Shown here piece after piece: positions 41,686 to 49,243 of a DNA stretch of 64,000 nt (its first letter is position 1; every line of letters begins with the position of its first letter). The notes under the pieces are model-generated. The model was not told the origin of the DNA, ran no database searches, and saw only the letters and a program-made list of their open reading frames with translations. The position numbers and the translations under genes are program-made. This DNA is from Streptomyces sp. NBC_00250 (GTDB taxonomy: Bacteria > Actinomycetota > Actinomycetes > Streptomycetales > Streptomycetaceae), in contig NZ_CP108088.1 of the NCBI RefSeq assembly GCF_036192275.1, positions 2,356,001 through 2,420,000 on the forward strand, in the 5' to 3' direction.

Positions 41686-42638
41686 TTCGACTCACCCGCC
41701 CCCGAACCGGAGCCGGAGCTGGAGCCGGAGCCGGAGCTGGAACCCGAACCCGAGTCCGAACCGGAATCGGTCCTGGATCCGGAATCCGTCCTGGATCCGG
41801 AGTCCTTGCGGATTCCGGTGAAGCCCCCGTGGATGGTGTTGCCGTGGACGTCGAGAAGGTCACCCCCGACGTGGTACGTACGGCTCCCGCCCACGGGCCG
41901 GGGCGTTGGGCCGTCCCCCCGCGACGGCCCAACGCCGGTCCGTGCCGCCGCCACCGGCGGCCGCTCCCCCGCGGCCGCCGGCTCCCCCTCCCCCTCGGGC
42001 GGCAGCTCCCCGTCGGGCCCGATCAGCGGCGGCTCGGGCCTGCGCGGTACGTGGAACCAGGCGGCCTCGTCGGTCTCCTTGGACCGGATGCGTGCCGACC
42101 GGTAGTGGTCCGGCTCGACGTACCGCCCGCCCTCGGCGACCACGTTCACGAACAGCCAGTCGGAGACGACGACCAGGAGGGCGATCTCCGGGGTCTCGTT
42201 CATGATCCGCTTGGCCGGGGGGCTGTCGCAGAGCCGGGCAGCCAGGTCCACCGCCCGTCCGACGAGCCCGTGCCGGTCCTGGACCACGAGCCCCGCGTTC
42301 ATTCCGATCCGCAGCCGCAGCGGCCGGGTCCGACCCTGGTTGTGGGTGCGCAGGCTCTCGTACAGGGTGTCGATCCACCGTCCGACCATGAGGGTCGGCG
42401 GCACGTCCGGGCGCAGGGCGGCGAGGATGCCGTCCCCCCGGTCCTCCTGGTGGTAGGTCCCGGGCTCGACGCCGACGGAGCTGTACGCGTCGTCGAAGGC
42501 TGCGTACATCGCCGCCCGCTGGTGTTTCTTCTCGGCCAGTTCGAGCGTCCCGGAGCCGCAGATGTCGCCGAAGACGACGAACCGGTGGATGCCGCCCACT
42601 TCTCCGCCCACTTCCCCGTTCACTCCCGCACTGCTCAC
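41682..42638 (-). CDS. class III nucleotidyl cyclase (PycC-like candidate)
   Basis: 318 residues. The GTG at 42638 has GGGAG 7 nt upstream. HRFVVFGDICGSG (Asp near residue 23) and QEDRGDGILAALRP (Asp near 70) supply the two metal-binding Asp of class III cyclases. LRIGMNAGLVVQDRHGLVG and RAVDLAARLCD match the C-terminal active-site strand and helix, but the usual Asn of VNxAARL is Asp, which hints at altered substrate or chemistry. After residue 210 a disordered tail holds GGDLLDVHGNTIHGGFTGI and ends in Asp/Ser/Gly repeats. Co-transcription with a PycTM effector suggests synthesis of cCMP/cUMP or another cyclic nucleotide; the base specificity is not readable from sequence. Confidence 0.8.
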   Translation of the reverse strand: MSSAGVNGEVGGEVGGIHRFVVFGDICGSGTLELAEKKHQRAAMYAAFDDAYSSVGVEPGTYHQEDRGDGILAALRPDVPPTLMVGRWIDTLYESLRTHNQGRTRPLRLRIGMNAGLVVQDRHGLVGRAVDLAARLCDSPPAKRIMNETPEIALLVVVSDWLFVNVVAEGGRYVEPDHYRSARIRSKETDEAAWFHVPRRPEPPLIGPDGELPPEGEGEPAAAGERPPVAAARTGVGPSRGDGPTPRPVGGSRTYHVGGDLLDVHGNTIHGGFTGIRKDSGSRTDSGSRTDSGSDSGSGSSSGSGSSSGSGSGAGESK

Positions 42639-42721
42639 TCTCGGACTCCCTGTGTGTCGCCCTGGTGCCGTTGGTGCCGTGGTGGTGCGTGTCCAGACTG
42701 GCCGCGTTCCGCGACCTGCGA

Positions 42722-42735
42722 TGTAGCCGTTTACA
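42722..42735. promoter_or_regulatory. TGTA-N6-TACA dyad at the end of the Crp gene, upstream of the cyclase
   Basis: TGTAGCCGTTTACA is an A+T-rich dyad overlapping the Crp-type stop codon and lying 84 bp before the cyclase start. The 92-bp gap is the largest within the block, so a separate promoter or operator for the cyclase operon could sit here. Confidence 0.3.
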
Positions 42736-43456
42736 CATCCGGCGGAGATTCGTCCGCCGGTTCTCCGCCGGGGCGCGCGCGCCCCTCCGCGAGCAGCACC
42801 AGGACCCGCATGTCGATCACGATGACGGTGCGGTTCGCGGTGCGGACCACGTCCTGCTCCCGCAGCAGGCGCAGCGCCTTGGCGACCGCCTCCCGGGTCG
42901 CTCCGATGGCCGCCGCCAGGTCGTGCTGGGGCAGCGGAAGTTCGAGTACGGTCCCGGCGTCGGCCCGCCGTCCGGCGCGCTCGGCGAGTTCGACGAGGCG
43001 GGCCGCGAGGCGCTGGAGGACGGTCTCCGAGGCGAGCGCGCGGCGCTCGACGTCGGCGCTGCGCAGCCGGGTGGCGAGCTGGCGCATGATCAGCGAGGTG
43101 GCGTGCGGCCGGGCGGCGAGGAAACGCCGGAACCGGTCACCCGAGATGGCCACCGCCTCGACCCTGCCGAGCGCGGTGACACTGGCGCTGCGCGGGCGCC
43201 GGTCGACGGCGGCGAGGTCGCCGACGACCTCGCCGGCGCCCCTGAGGGCGAGGATGAGTCGCGATCCGCGCTCGGTGCCGACGGAGACGACGGCCCAGCC
43301 GGAGAGGAGCGCGAGGACGAAGGCGGTGGTGTCGCGTTCGCGGATCATCACCTCCCCCGGTTCGTAGACGCGCCGGGCCCCCTCGGCGAGCAGGAACCTC
43401 CGGTCGGCCGCCGGGAGGGCGTGGAGGAAGGAGCGGTCCTGGCCGAAGAGACTCAC
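42731..43456 (-). CDS. Crp/Fnr-family transcriptional regulator
   Basis: 241 residues from GTG 43456 (SLFGQDRSFLHALPAADRR); an upstream ATG at 43549 is possible but gives an unlike-family extension through the operator region. The cyclic-nucleotide-binding jelly roll is at about 20-125; its phosphate-cassette region reads GEVVGDLAAVDRRPRSASVT, close to the CRP GEL...RxAxV pattern. A dimer helix and winged HTH follow (LPQHDLAAAIGATREAVAKA). It is divergent from nothing and lies 92 bp upstream of the cyclase on the same strand, so it may sense the cyclase product and control this operon. Crp-like dyads lie just upstream. Confidence 0.88.
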   Translation of the reverse strand: MSLFGQDRSFLHALPAADRRFLLAEGARRVYEPGEVMIRERDTTAFVLALLSGWAVVSVGTERGSRLILALRGAGEVVGDLAAVDRRPRSASVTALGRVEAVAISGDRFRRFLAARPHATSLIMRQLATRLRSADVERRALASETVLQRLAARLVELAERAGRRADAGTVLELPLPQHDLAAAIGATREAVAKALRLLREQDVVRTANRTVIVIDMRVLVLLAEGRARPGGEPADESPPDV

Positions 43457-43543
43457 CGCCCGCTCACCCCCGTACCGTCCCCGGGCCGTCCGGGGAAGAC
43501 CGCTCGCCGGTGATCGACCGGCGCATTCGCGTGTGTGTTCCCA

Positions 43544-43594
43544 CCCCATGTGACCTGCCACGTCACACTGTTGACGCTGTGTCACGTCATGGGG
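43544..43594. promoter_or_regulatory. nested inverted repeats upstream of the Crp-type gene
   Basis: CCCCATG (43544-43550) pairs with CATGGGG (43588-43594). Inside lie TGTGAC-N7-GTCACA (43549-43567) and TGAC-N5-GTCA (43572-43584). TGTGAC/GTCACA half-sites are of CRP type, though spaced one to three bases wider than canonical. The element is 88-138 bp before the chosen start and is probably an autoregulatory operator. Confidence 0.6.
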
Positions 43595-44052
43595 TGAAGA
43601 ACGCTAGAGGGTGCGGAAGAAACGCGACAACGGGCACGGGGGGCGCAGGGGAGCGCCGGACCCGGCGCCTCTGCGCCCCCGTCAAGGCGGTGCGAAGTCC
43701 ACGCGAAAACCTCCCGAAGACCACGCAAAGCCTTCACGGAAGCGGGGCGAACGCGGGGCGAAGCCGACGCGAGGTGCCGGGGAGACCCCGCGAAGGCCCC
43801 GGAGGCGCCCGGAAGGCTCACAGAGGCCTCGGACAGGCAGGGCACAGGCAGGGGCCGGGCCGCGCGCACGCGCGAGGCCCCCGCGAAGGCCCCACCCGGT
43901 CCCGGGCAGAGTCTCCGCGAGGGCCTCAGGGCATCAAGGCATCGCGACCTCAGGCGTCGGGCCTTCGGGGCATCACTGCCCTCTGGGCTCCGGCACTCAG
44001 GGCATCACGGCCTCAGCACCTCAGCACCTCAGCACCTCAGCACCTCAGCACC
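43595..44052. other. non-coding, low-complexity region between Pnkp and the Crp-type gene
   Basis: About 460 bp with no credible gene. It contains purine-rich, GCG-rich stretches, then loosely repeated CTCAGGGCATCA-like units (43925-44010) that run into a perfect octamer array. Open frames here have unlikely composition. The region may be a former coding stretch or a repeat-driven spacer. Confidence 0.6.
44013..44052. repeat. five perfect TCAGCACC octamers abutting the Pnkp stop codon
   Basis: Units begin at 44013, 44021, 44029, 44037 and 44045; the stop codon of the Pnkp gene (complement of 44053-44055) follows at once. The array is in the 3' flank of the transcript and could vary in length by slippage. 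Confidence 0.9.
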
Positions 44053-46623
44053 TCACAGTCGCGGGTCCACCGGCTCCGATTCCAGTGCCAGGACCGCGAA
44101 CACGGCCTCGTGGACCCGCCACAGCGGCTCCCCCTCCGCGAGACGGTCGAGGGCTTCGAGGCCGAGGGCGTACTCGCGCAGTGCCAGCGACCGCTTGTGG
44201 CCGAGGAAGCGCTGCCGCAGCCGCTCCAGGTTCTCCGGCCGGGTGTACTCGGGGCCGTAGATGATCCGGAGGTACTCCCGACCACGCACCTTGACGCCGG
44301 GCTGGCCGAGTCGGCCCTTGGCGTCACGGACGAGCGCGGCCAGCGGCTTGACGACCATGCCCTCGCCGCCCGCGCCGGTCATGTCCAGCCACCAGTCGAC
44401 GCCGGCCCGGACCGAGGCCTCGTCGCCGGTGTCGACGACGAGCCGGCGGGTGACCTGGAGCAGCCCGGTCGGGTCGTGCTCCACGAGCCGGTCGAGCCAG
44501 GCGAGCTGTTCGTCGTGCGGTACGGCCGCAAGCGACCGTCCGCGCGCGCCCAGGAGCTGGAAGGGCGCGAACCGCACCCCCTCCAGGCCCTCGGTCGGCC
44601 AGCAGTACCTGCGGTACGCCTCGGTGAACGCCTCCGCGTCCACCGCCCGCTCCCGCTGCTTCCCGAGCAGCCCGTCGATCCCCTCGACCCCGCGCGCCAC
44701 CGCCTGTTCGAGCGCGGAGATCGCTGCGGGGAAGACGGCGCCCGAGGCCGCTCCGACCGCCGCGTACTGCGCGCGGAGCAGCCCGGCCGACTTGAGCGAC
44801 CACGGCATCAGCTCGCCGTCGAGGAGCAGCCAGTCCGTGTCGAGCTCGTCCCAGAGCCCGGCGGCGCCGATCGCGGTGCGCAGCCGGTCGAGGACCTGCT
44901 CGGTGACGGCCACGTCGTCGAAGAAGGGCCGCCCGGTACGGGTGTGCAGCGCGCCCGTCACCCCCTCGCCCTCGATGCCGAAGCGTTCGCGGGCGGCCCG
45001 GGCGTCCCGGCAGACCAGGGCCACCGCCCGGGATCCCATGTGCTTCTCCTCGCACACGACCCGTTCGACCCCGTCGGCCCGGTAGTGGGCGAAGGCCTCG
45101 GCCGGGTGCTCCAGGTAGCCGTCCTCCTTCGATGTCGCCGTGGGCGCCATCGTCGGCGGGAGGTAGGCGAGCAGCCGCGGGTCGACCGCGAACCGGCTCA
45201 TCACTTCCAGGGCCGCCGCCGCGTTCTCCTCGCGCACGGCGACGTTGCCGAGGTGCCGGGTCTCCACGATCCGGCGTCCGTGCACGTCCGCCAGGTCCAG
45301 GGGACGACCCTGGTGCCCGCCGGGAGCCTCGGTCGCGAGCGGCCGGGCCGGCTCGTACCAGACGCGCTCGGCCGGTACGTCGACGAGTTCGCGCTCGGGC
45401 CAGCGCAGCGCGGTCATCTTGCCGCCGAAGACGGCGCCGGTGTCGAGGCAGAGGGTGTTGTTGATCCAGGAGGTGCTGGGCACGGGGGTGTGGCCGTAGA
45501 CGACGGTGGCCCGCCCCCGGTACTCCTCCGCCCACGGGTAGCGCACCGGCAGCCCGAACTCGTCGGTCTCGCCGGTGGTGTCCCCGTACAGCGCGTGCGA
45601 GCGCACCCGCCCCGACGTCCGGCCGTGGTACTTCTCCGGCAGACCGGCGTGGCAGACGACGAGGTTGCCGCCGTCGAGGACGTAATGGCTGACGAGGCCC
45701 TCGATGAACGTCCCGACCTCGGCCCGGAACTCCTCGCTCTCGTGCCCCAACTGTTCGATGGTCTCGGCCAGTCCGTGGGTCTCCTGCACCTTCCGGCCCT
45801 TGAGCCAGCGGCCCAGCTTGTTCTCGTGGTTCCCGGGCACGCACAGGGCGTCGCCCGAGGCGACCATCGCCATCACCCGGCGCAGGACGCCCGGCGAGTC
45901 GGGGCCCCGGTCGACGAGGTCGCCGACGAAGACCGCCGTGCGCCCTTCGGGGTGGTGCCCGTCGACGTAGCCGAGCTTCGCGAGCAGGGTCTCCAGCTCG
46001 GAGCGGCAGCCGTGGATGTCACCGATGATGTCGAAGGGTCCGGTGAGGTGGCGCAGGTCGTTGAACCGGCGCTCCAGGACGACCTCGGCCGCGTCGACCT
46101 CCTCGACGGACTTCAGCACGTGGACCTTGCGGAAGCCCTCGCGCTCCAGACCGCGCAGCGAACGGCGCAGCTCGCGGCGGTGCCGCTGGATGACGTGCGC
46201 GGGCATGTCCGCGCGGTCGGGACGCGTGGCGTTCCGGCTGCGGCACACCTCCTCGGGCAGGTCGAGGACGATCGCGATGGGCAGCACGTCGTACGACCGG
46301 GCGAGCTGGACGAGCTGACGGCGCGCCTCCTGCTGCACGTTGGTGGCGTCGACGACGGCGAGGCGACCCGCCGCGAGGCGCTTGCCCACGATGTAGTGGA
46401 GGACGTCGAAGGCGTCCTTGCTCGCGGACTGGTCGTTCTCGTCGTCGGCGACGAGCCCCCGGCAGAAGTCGGAGGACACGATCTCGGTCGGCTTGAAGTG
46501 GCGCCGGGCGAAGGTGGACTTGCCGGAGCCGGTGGCGCCGACGAGCACCACGAGGGACAGGTCGGTGACGGGCAGCCGGCGGGCCGGGGTGGTGGTGGCC
46601 GGGGACACGGTTTCGGTGGTCAT
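44053..46623 (-). CDS. pnkp: polynucleotide kinase-phosphatase-ligase (RNA repair Pnkp)
   Basis: 856 residues, the full trimodular length. The kinase P-loop VVLVGATGSGKSTFARRHF is at about residues 25-43. The phosphatase domain has GPFDIIGDIHGCRSE (about 200), AVFVGDLVDRGPDS and CVPGNHENK, the metallophosphoesterase motifs. The ligase-adenylyltransferase domain has CEEKHMGSRAVALV (about 525) with the nucleotidyl Lys in KHMGS and VVKP near the end. Pnkp with Hen1 heals and seals tRNAs cut by ribotoxins. The ATG overlaps the Hen1 stop by ATGA, so the two subunits are co-translated. Its location next to the conflict operon supports a defence or damage-recovery role. Confidence 0.94.
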   Translation of the reverse strand: MTTETVSPATTTPARRLPVTDLSLVVLVGATGSGKSTFARRHFKPTEIVSSDFCRGLVADDENDQSASKDAFDVLHYIVGKRLAAGRLAVVDATNVQQEARRQLVQLARSYDVLPIAIVLDLPEEVCRSRNATRPDRADMPAHVIQRHRRELRRSLRGLEREGFRKVHVLKSVEEVDAAEVVLERRFNDLRHLTGPFDIIGDIHGCRSELETLLAKLGYVDGHHPEGRTAVFVGDLVDRGPDSPGVLRRVMAMVASGDALCVPGNHENKLGRWLKGRKVQETHGLAETIEQLGHESEEFRAEVGTFIEGLVSHYVLDGGNLVVCHAGLPEKYHGRTSGRVRSHALYGDTTGETDEFGLPVRYPWAEEYRGRATVVYGHTPVPSTSWINNTLCLDTGAVFGGKMTALRWPERELVDVPAERVWYEPARPLATEAPGGHQGRPLDLADVHGRRIVETRHLGNVAVREENAAAALEVMSRFAVDPRLLAYLPPTMAPTATSKEDGYLEHPAEAFAHYRADGVERVVCEEKHMGSRAVALVCRDARAARERFGIEGEGVTGALHTRTGRPFFDDVAVTEQVLDRLRTAIGAAGLWDELDTDWLLLDGELMPWSLKSAGLLRAQYAAVGAASGAVFPAAISALEQAVARGVEGIDGLLGKQRERAVDAEAFTEAYRRYCWPTEGLEGVRFAPFQLLGARGRSLAAVPHDEQLAWLDRLVEHDPTGLLQVTRRLVVDTGDEASVRAGVDWWLDMTGAGGEGMVVKPLAALVRDAKGRLGQPGVKVRGREYLRIIYGPEYTRPENLERLRQRFLGHKRSLALREYALGLEALDRLAEGEPLWRVHEAVFAVLALESEPVDPRL

Positions 46624-48212
46624 GCCTGTTCCTCCTTCTCCGTGGTCAGGTCGGGGGTGCGGGTCTTCTCGGTGGCCGCGGCGGGGGTGCGGGTCTTCTC
46701 GGTGGCCGCGGCGGGGGTGCGGGTCTTCTCGGCCGTCAGGGCGGGGGTGCGGGTCTTCTCCGTGGCCGGGTCCGGGGTGCGGCTGAAGACGGCCAACTGG
46801 GTGGGCGGGCCGACCTCCGGGTCGTCCGGGCCGACAGGGGTGAACCCGACGTCGTACCCGTACCGCTCGGCGACCGAGGCCGCCCAGCTCCGGAACTCCT
46901 CGCGGGTCCATTCGAAGCGGTGGTCGCCGTGCCGGACGTGACCGGCGGGCAGCGATTCCCAGCGCACGTTGTACTCGACGTTCGGCGTGGTCACGAGGAC
47001 CGTACGCGGCCGGGCCGAGCCGAACACCGCGTACTCCAGGGCCGGCAGCCTCGGCAGGTCCAGGTGCTCGATGACCTCGCTGAGCACGGCCGCGTCGTAG
47101 CCGGTCAGCCGCTTGTCGGTGTACGCGAGCGAGCCCTGCAGCAGTTTCACCCGGGCCGCCTGCCGCTCCCCCATCCGATCCAGCCGCAGCCTGCGCGCGG
47201 CGACGGTCAGGGCTCGGACGGACACGTCGACACCGACGATCTCCGTGTATCGGGTGTCCTTGAGCAGCGCCTGTACCAACTGGCCCTGGCCACAGCCCAG
47301 ATCGAGGACCCGGCTCGCCTCGGCCGCGGCCAGGGCTGCGAGGATCGCCTCCCGGCGCTGCTCGGCGAGCGGCACGGGCCGCTCCTCGGTGTCGGTCGAC
47401 TCGTCGACCGCGTTGTCGACGGCGTCGACGTCCAGGCCCTCGGCCTCGGCGAGCCGTACGAGTTCGAGCCGCTCCGTCGCCTCACGGGCCAGGCCCCAGC
47501 GGCGGGAGAGGTAGCGTGCCGTGATCAGCTTCCGCTCGGGGTGACCGGCGAGCCAGCCGTCGCCGGCGCGCAGCAGCTTGTCGACCTCGTCGGGCGCGAC
47601 CCAGTAGTGCTTGGCGTCGTCGAGCACGGGCAGCAGTACGTAGAGGTGGTTGAGGGCGTCGGCGAGCCGCAGCTCGCCCTCCAGAACCAGGCGTACGTAG
47701 CGGGAGTCACCCCACTCGGGGAACCGCCCGTCCAGTGCCACCGGCTCGGCGTCCACCGTGTCCCAGCCCAGCGGCCCGAACAGCTTGCGCACCAGCTCGG
47801 CACCGCCCCTGGCGGGCAGCACGGGGACCTCGACACGCAGCGGCAGCGGCGCCGCGGCCCGCTCGGGCATCGCCTTGCAGTCGCCGTGCAGCGCCGTCTT
47901 GAAGACCGTGGCGAGCGCGACGGCGAGCAGCGAGGACGCCGCGTAGGGCCGGTCGTTCACGTACTGCGCGAGCGCGGAGTCCGGGGCACCGCCCCGGCCC
48001 TTGCCCTTGCCGCGGCGCACCAGCGCCACGGGGTCCACCTCCAGGAGAAGTGCCGCCGTGCACCGCTCGGCGCTCGCCTCGGGGTAGAGGACGTGCGCCG
48101 TGCCGTGCGAAGTCGAGAACGCCTGCGCCCGCTCGGGATGCTTGTGCAGCAGAAAGCCGAGATCGGTCGCGGGACGCTCCGGGTTGCCGGTCGTACTGAT
48201 CGTCAGGAACAC
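46620..48212 (-). CDS. hen1: 3'-terminal RNA ribose 2'-O-methyltransferase Hen1
   Basis: 530 residues from GTG (FLTISTTGNPERPATDLGFL), the usual start of bacterial Hen1. The N-terminal half binds Pnkp; the C-terminal methyltransferase has VLDLGCGQGQLVQALL for SAM, LSEVIEHLDLPRL (metal-binding Glu-x-x-Glu-His) and RHGDHRFEWTREEF with the metal His. It methylates the 2'-OH at the 3' end of cut RNA so that the repaired site resists re-cleavage. The C-terminus carries an unusual extension of about five 10-residue TEKTRTPA-type repeats encoded by a 30-bp tandem repeat. Confidence 0.93.
   Translation of the reverse strand: MFLTISTTGNPERPATDLGFLLHKHPERAQAFSTSHGTAHVLYPEASAERCTAALLLEVDPVALVRRGKGKGRGGAPDSALAQYVNDRPYAASSLLAVALATVFKTALHGDCKAMPERAAAPLPLRVEVPVLPARGGAELVRKLFGPLGWDTVDAEPVALDGRFPEWGDSRYVRLVLEGELRLADALNHLYVLLPVLDDAKHYWVAPDEVDKLLRAGDGWLAGHPERKLITARYLSRRWGLAREATERLELVRLAEAEGLDVDAVDNAVDESTDTEERPVPLAEQRREAILAALAAAEASRVLDLGCGQGQLVQALLKDTRYTEIVGVDVSVRALTVAARRLRLDRMGERQAARVKLLQGSLAYTDKRLTGYDAAVLSEVIEHLDLPRLPALEYAVFGSARPRTVLVTTPNVEYNVRWESLPAGHVRHGDHRFEWTREEFRSWAASVAERYGYDVGFTPVGPDDPEVGPPTQLAVFSRTPDPATEKTRTPALTAEKTRTPAAATEKTRTPAAATEKTRTPDLTTEKEEQA
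46632..46785 (-). repeat. 30-bp tandem repeat in the hen1 3' end (about 4.7 copies)
   Basis: Units at 46651-46680, 46681-46710, 46711-46740 and 46741-46770 are nearly identical, with a partial copy on each side. They encode the 10-residue unit ATEKTRTPAA. This basic, Pro/Thr-rich tail lies after the methyltransferase fold and immediately before the Pnkp start. Confidence 0.88.
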
Positions 48213-48285
48213 ACTTCCGAGTATGGTTCGCCGCTGCCCTCCCGACCAGGCATTTTCCGCGAGGCCGGGCCCACTCGGACGGGGC

Positions 48286-49230
48286 TCAGTCCTGCCGGTC
48301 GGCGTGCCGGGCCGGGTCGCCGGACCAGGGGGCGTCAAGGGTGGCGGCAAGGGCGGTGATCCTCTCCGGGCCGACCCGGCAGCAGCCGCCGATGAGCCGG
48401 GCGCCGGACGCGGCCCAGCCGCCGGCGAGGGACGGGTCGAAGGCGATGTCGCCGCGCCAGCCCCTCGCGCGGGCGTCCCAGCGCTCGCCGCTGTTGGGGT
48501 AGACCACGGCCGGTTTCCCGGTCACGGCGGCGGCCAGCTCCACCGCGGGCCCCGCATCCGCCGGATCGCAGCAGTTGACCCCGACGGCGACGACCCGGTC
48601 GTTCCCCGCGGCCACCGCGAAAGCCTCCGCCAGGTCCTGCCCGGCCCGGGTCCGCCCGCCCTCGACCGTGTAGGACAGCCACACGGGCACCCCGCACCGG
48701 TCCGCCGCCCGCAGCAGCGCCTCCGCCTCCTCGACGTCCGGAACGGTCTCAAGGGCCAGGACGTCCGGCTCCGCCGCCGCGAGCACCTCGATCCGGGGCC
48801 GGTGGAACGCCTCCAGTTCCCGTACGGACAGCCCGTACCGCCCCCGGTACTCGCTGCCGTCCGCGAGCATCGCGCCGTACGGCCCCACGGACCCGGCGAC
48901 CCACACCTCCTCCCGCACGACCGCCGCAGCGGTCCGGGCGAGCTCCACGCTCCGCGCGAGGAGCCGCGCCGCCTCCTCCCGGTCCACGCCCCGCCGGGCG
49001 AAGCCCTCGAAGGTGGCCTGGTAGCTGGAGGTGATGAGGACCCGGGCACCTGCCCGTACGTACGCCGCGTGCGCCGCCTCGATCTGCTCGGGGCCGTCGG
49101 CCAGGAGCCGCGCGGACCAGAGCGCGTCCGAGAGGTCGCAGCCCTGGGCCTCCAGCTGGTTGGAGAGCCCGCCGTCGAGCACGAGCACCCCCGCGCCGAG
49201 GGCCTCGGCGAGCGTACGGACCGGCTTCAT
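48286..49230 (-). CDS. mmuM: homocysteine S-methyltransferase
   Basis: 314 residues. It transfers a methyl group from S-methylmethionine (or SAM) to homocysteine to give methionine. VLVLDGGLSNQLEAQGCDLS, VAVGVNCCDPADAG (first zinc Cys) and RLIGGCCRVGPERI (paired zinc Cys) are the family motifs. It lies on the same strand as Hen1 with a 73-bp gap and 13 bp after the LLM oxidoreductase gene, so it may be co-transcribed with the latter. It marks a return to housekeeping content at the right side of the conflict block. Confidence 0.93.
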   Translation of the reverse strand: MKPVRTLAEALGAGVLVLDGGLSNQLEAQGCDLSDALWSARLLADGPEQIEAAHAAYVRAGARVLITSSYQATFEGFARRGVDREEAARLLARSVELARTAAAVVREEVWVAGSVGPYGAMLADGSEYRGRYGLSVRELEAFHRPRIEVLAAAEPDVLALETVPDVEEAEALLRAADRCGVPVWLSYTVEGGRTRAGQDLAEAFAVAAGNDRVVAVGVNCCDPADAGPAVELAAAVTGKPAVVYPNSGERWDARARGWRGDIAFDPSLAGGWAASGARLIGGCCRVGPERITALAATLDAPWSGDPARHADRQD

Positions 49231-49243
49231 CGGATCACCCCGC

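Noticed and set aside
43582..43869. Minus-strand small open frame upstream of the Crp-type gene
   Set aside because: No homology, no good start signal, and it lies in low-complexity sequence; it ends over the dyad operator.
43611..44264. Plus-strand open frame in the Pnkp/Crp spacer
   Set aside because: Arg/Pro/Gly-rich low-complexity translation with repeats, and its 3' part runs antisense into pnkp; no ribosome site or family similarity.
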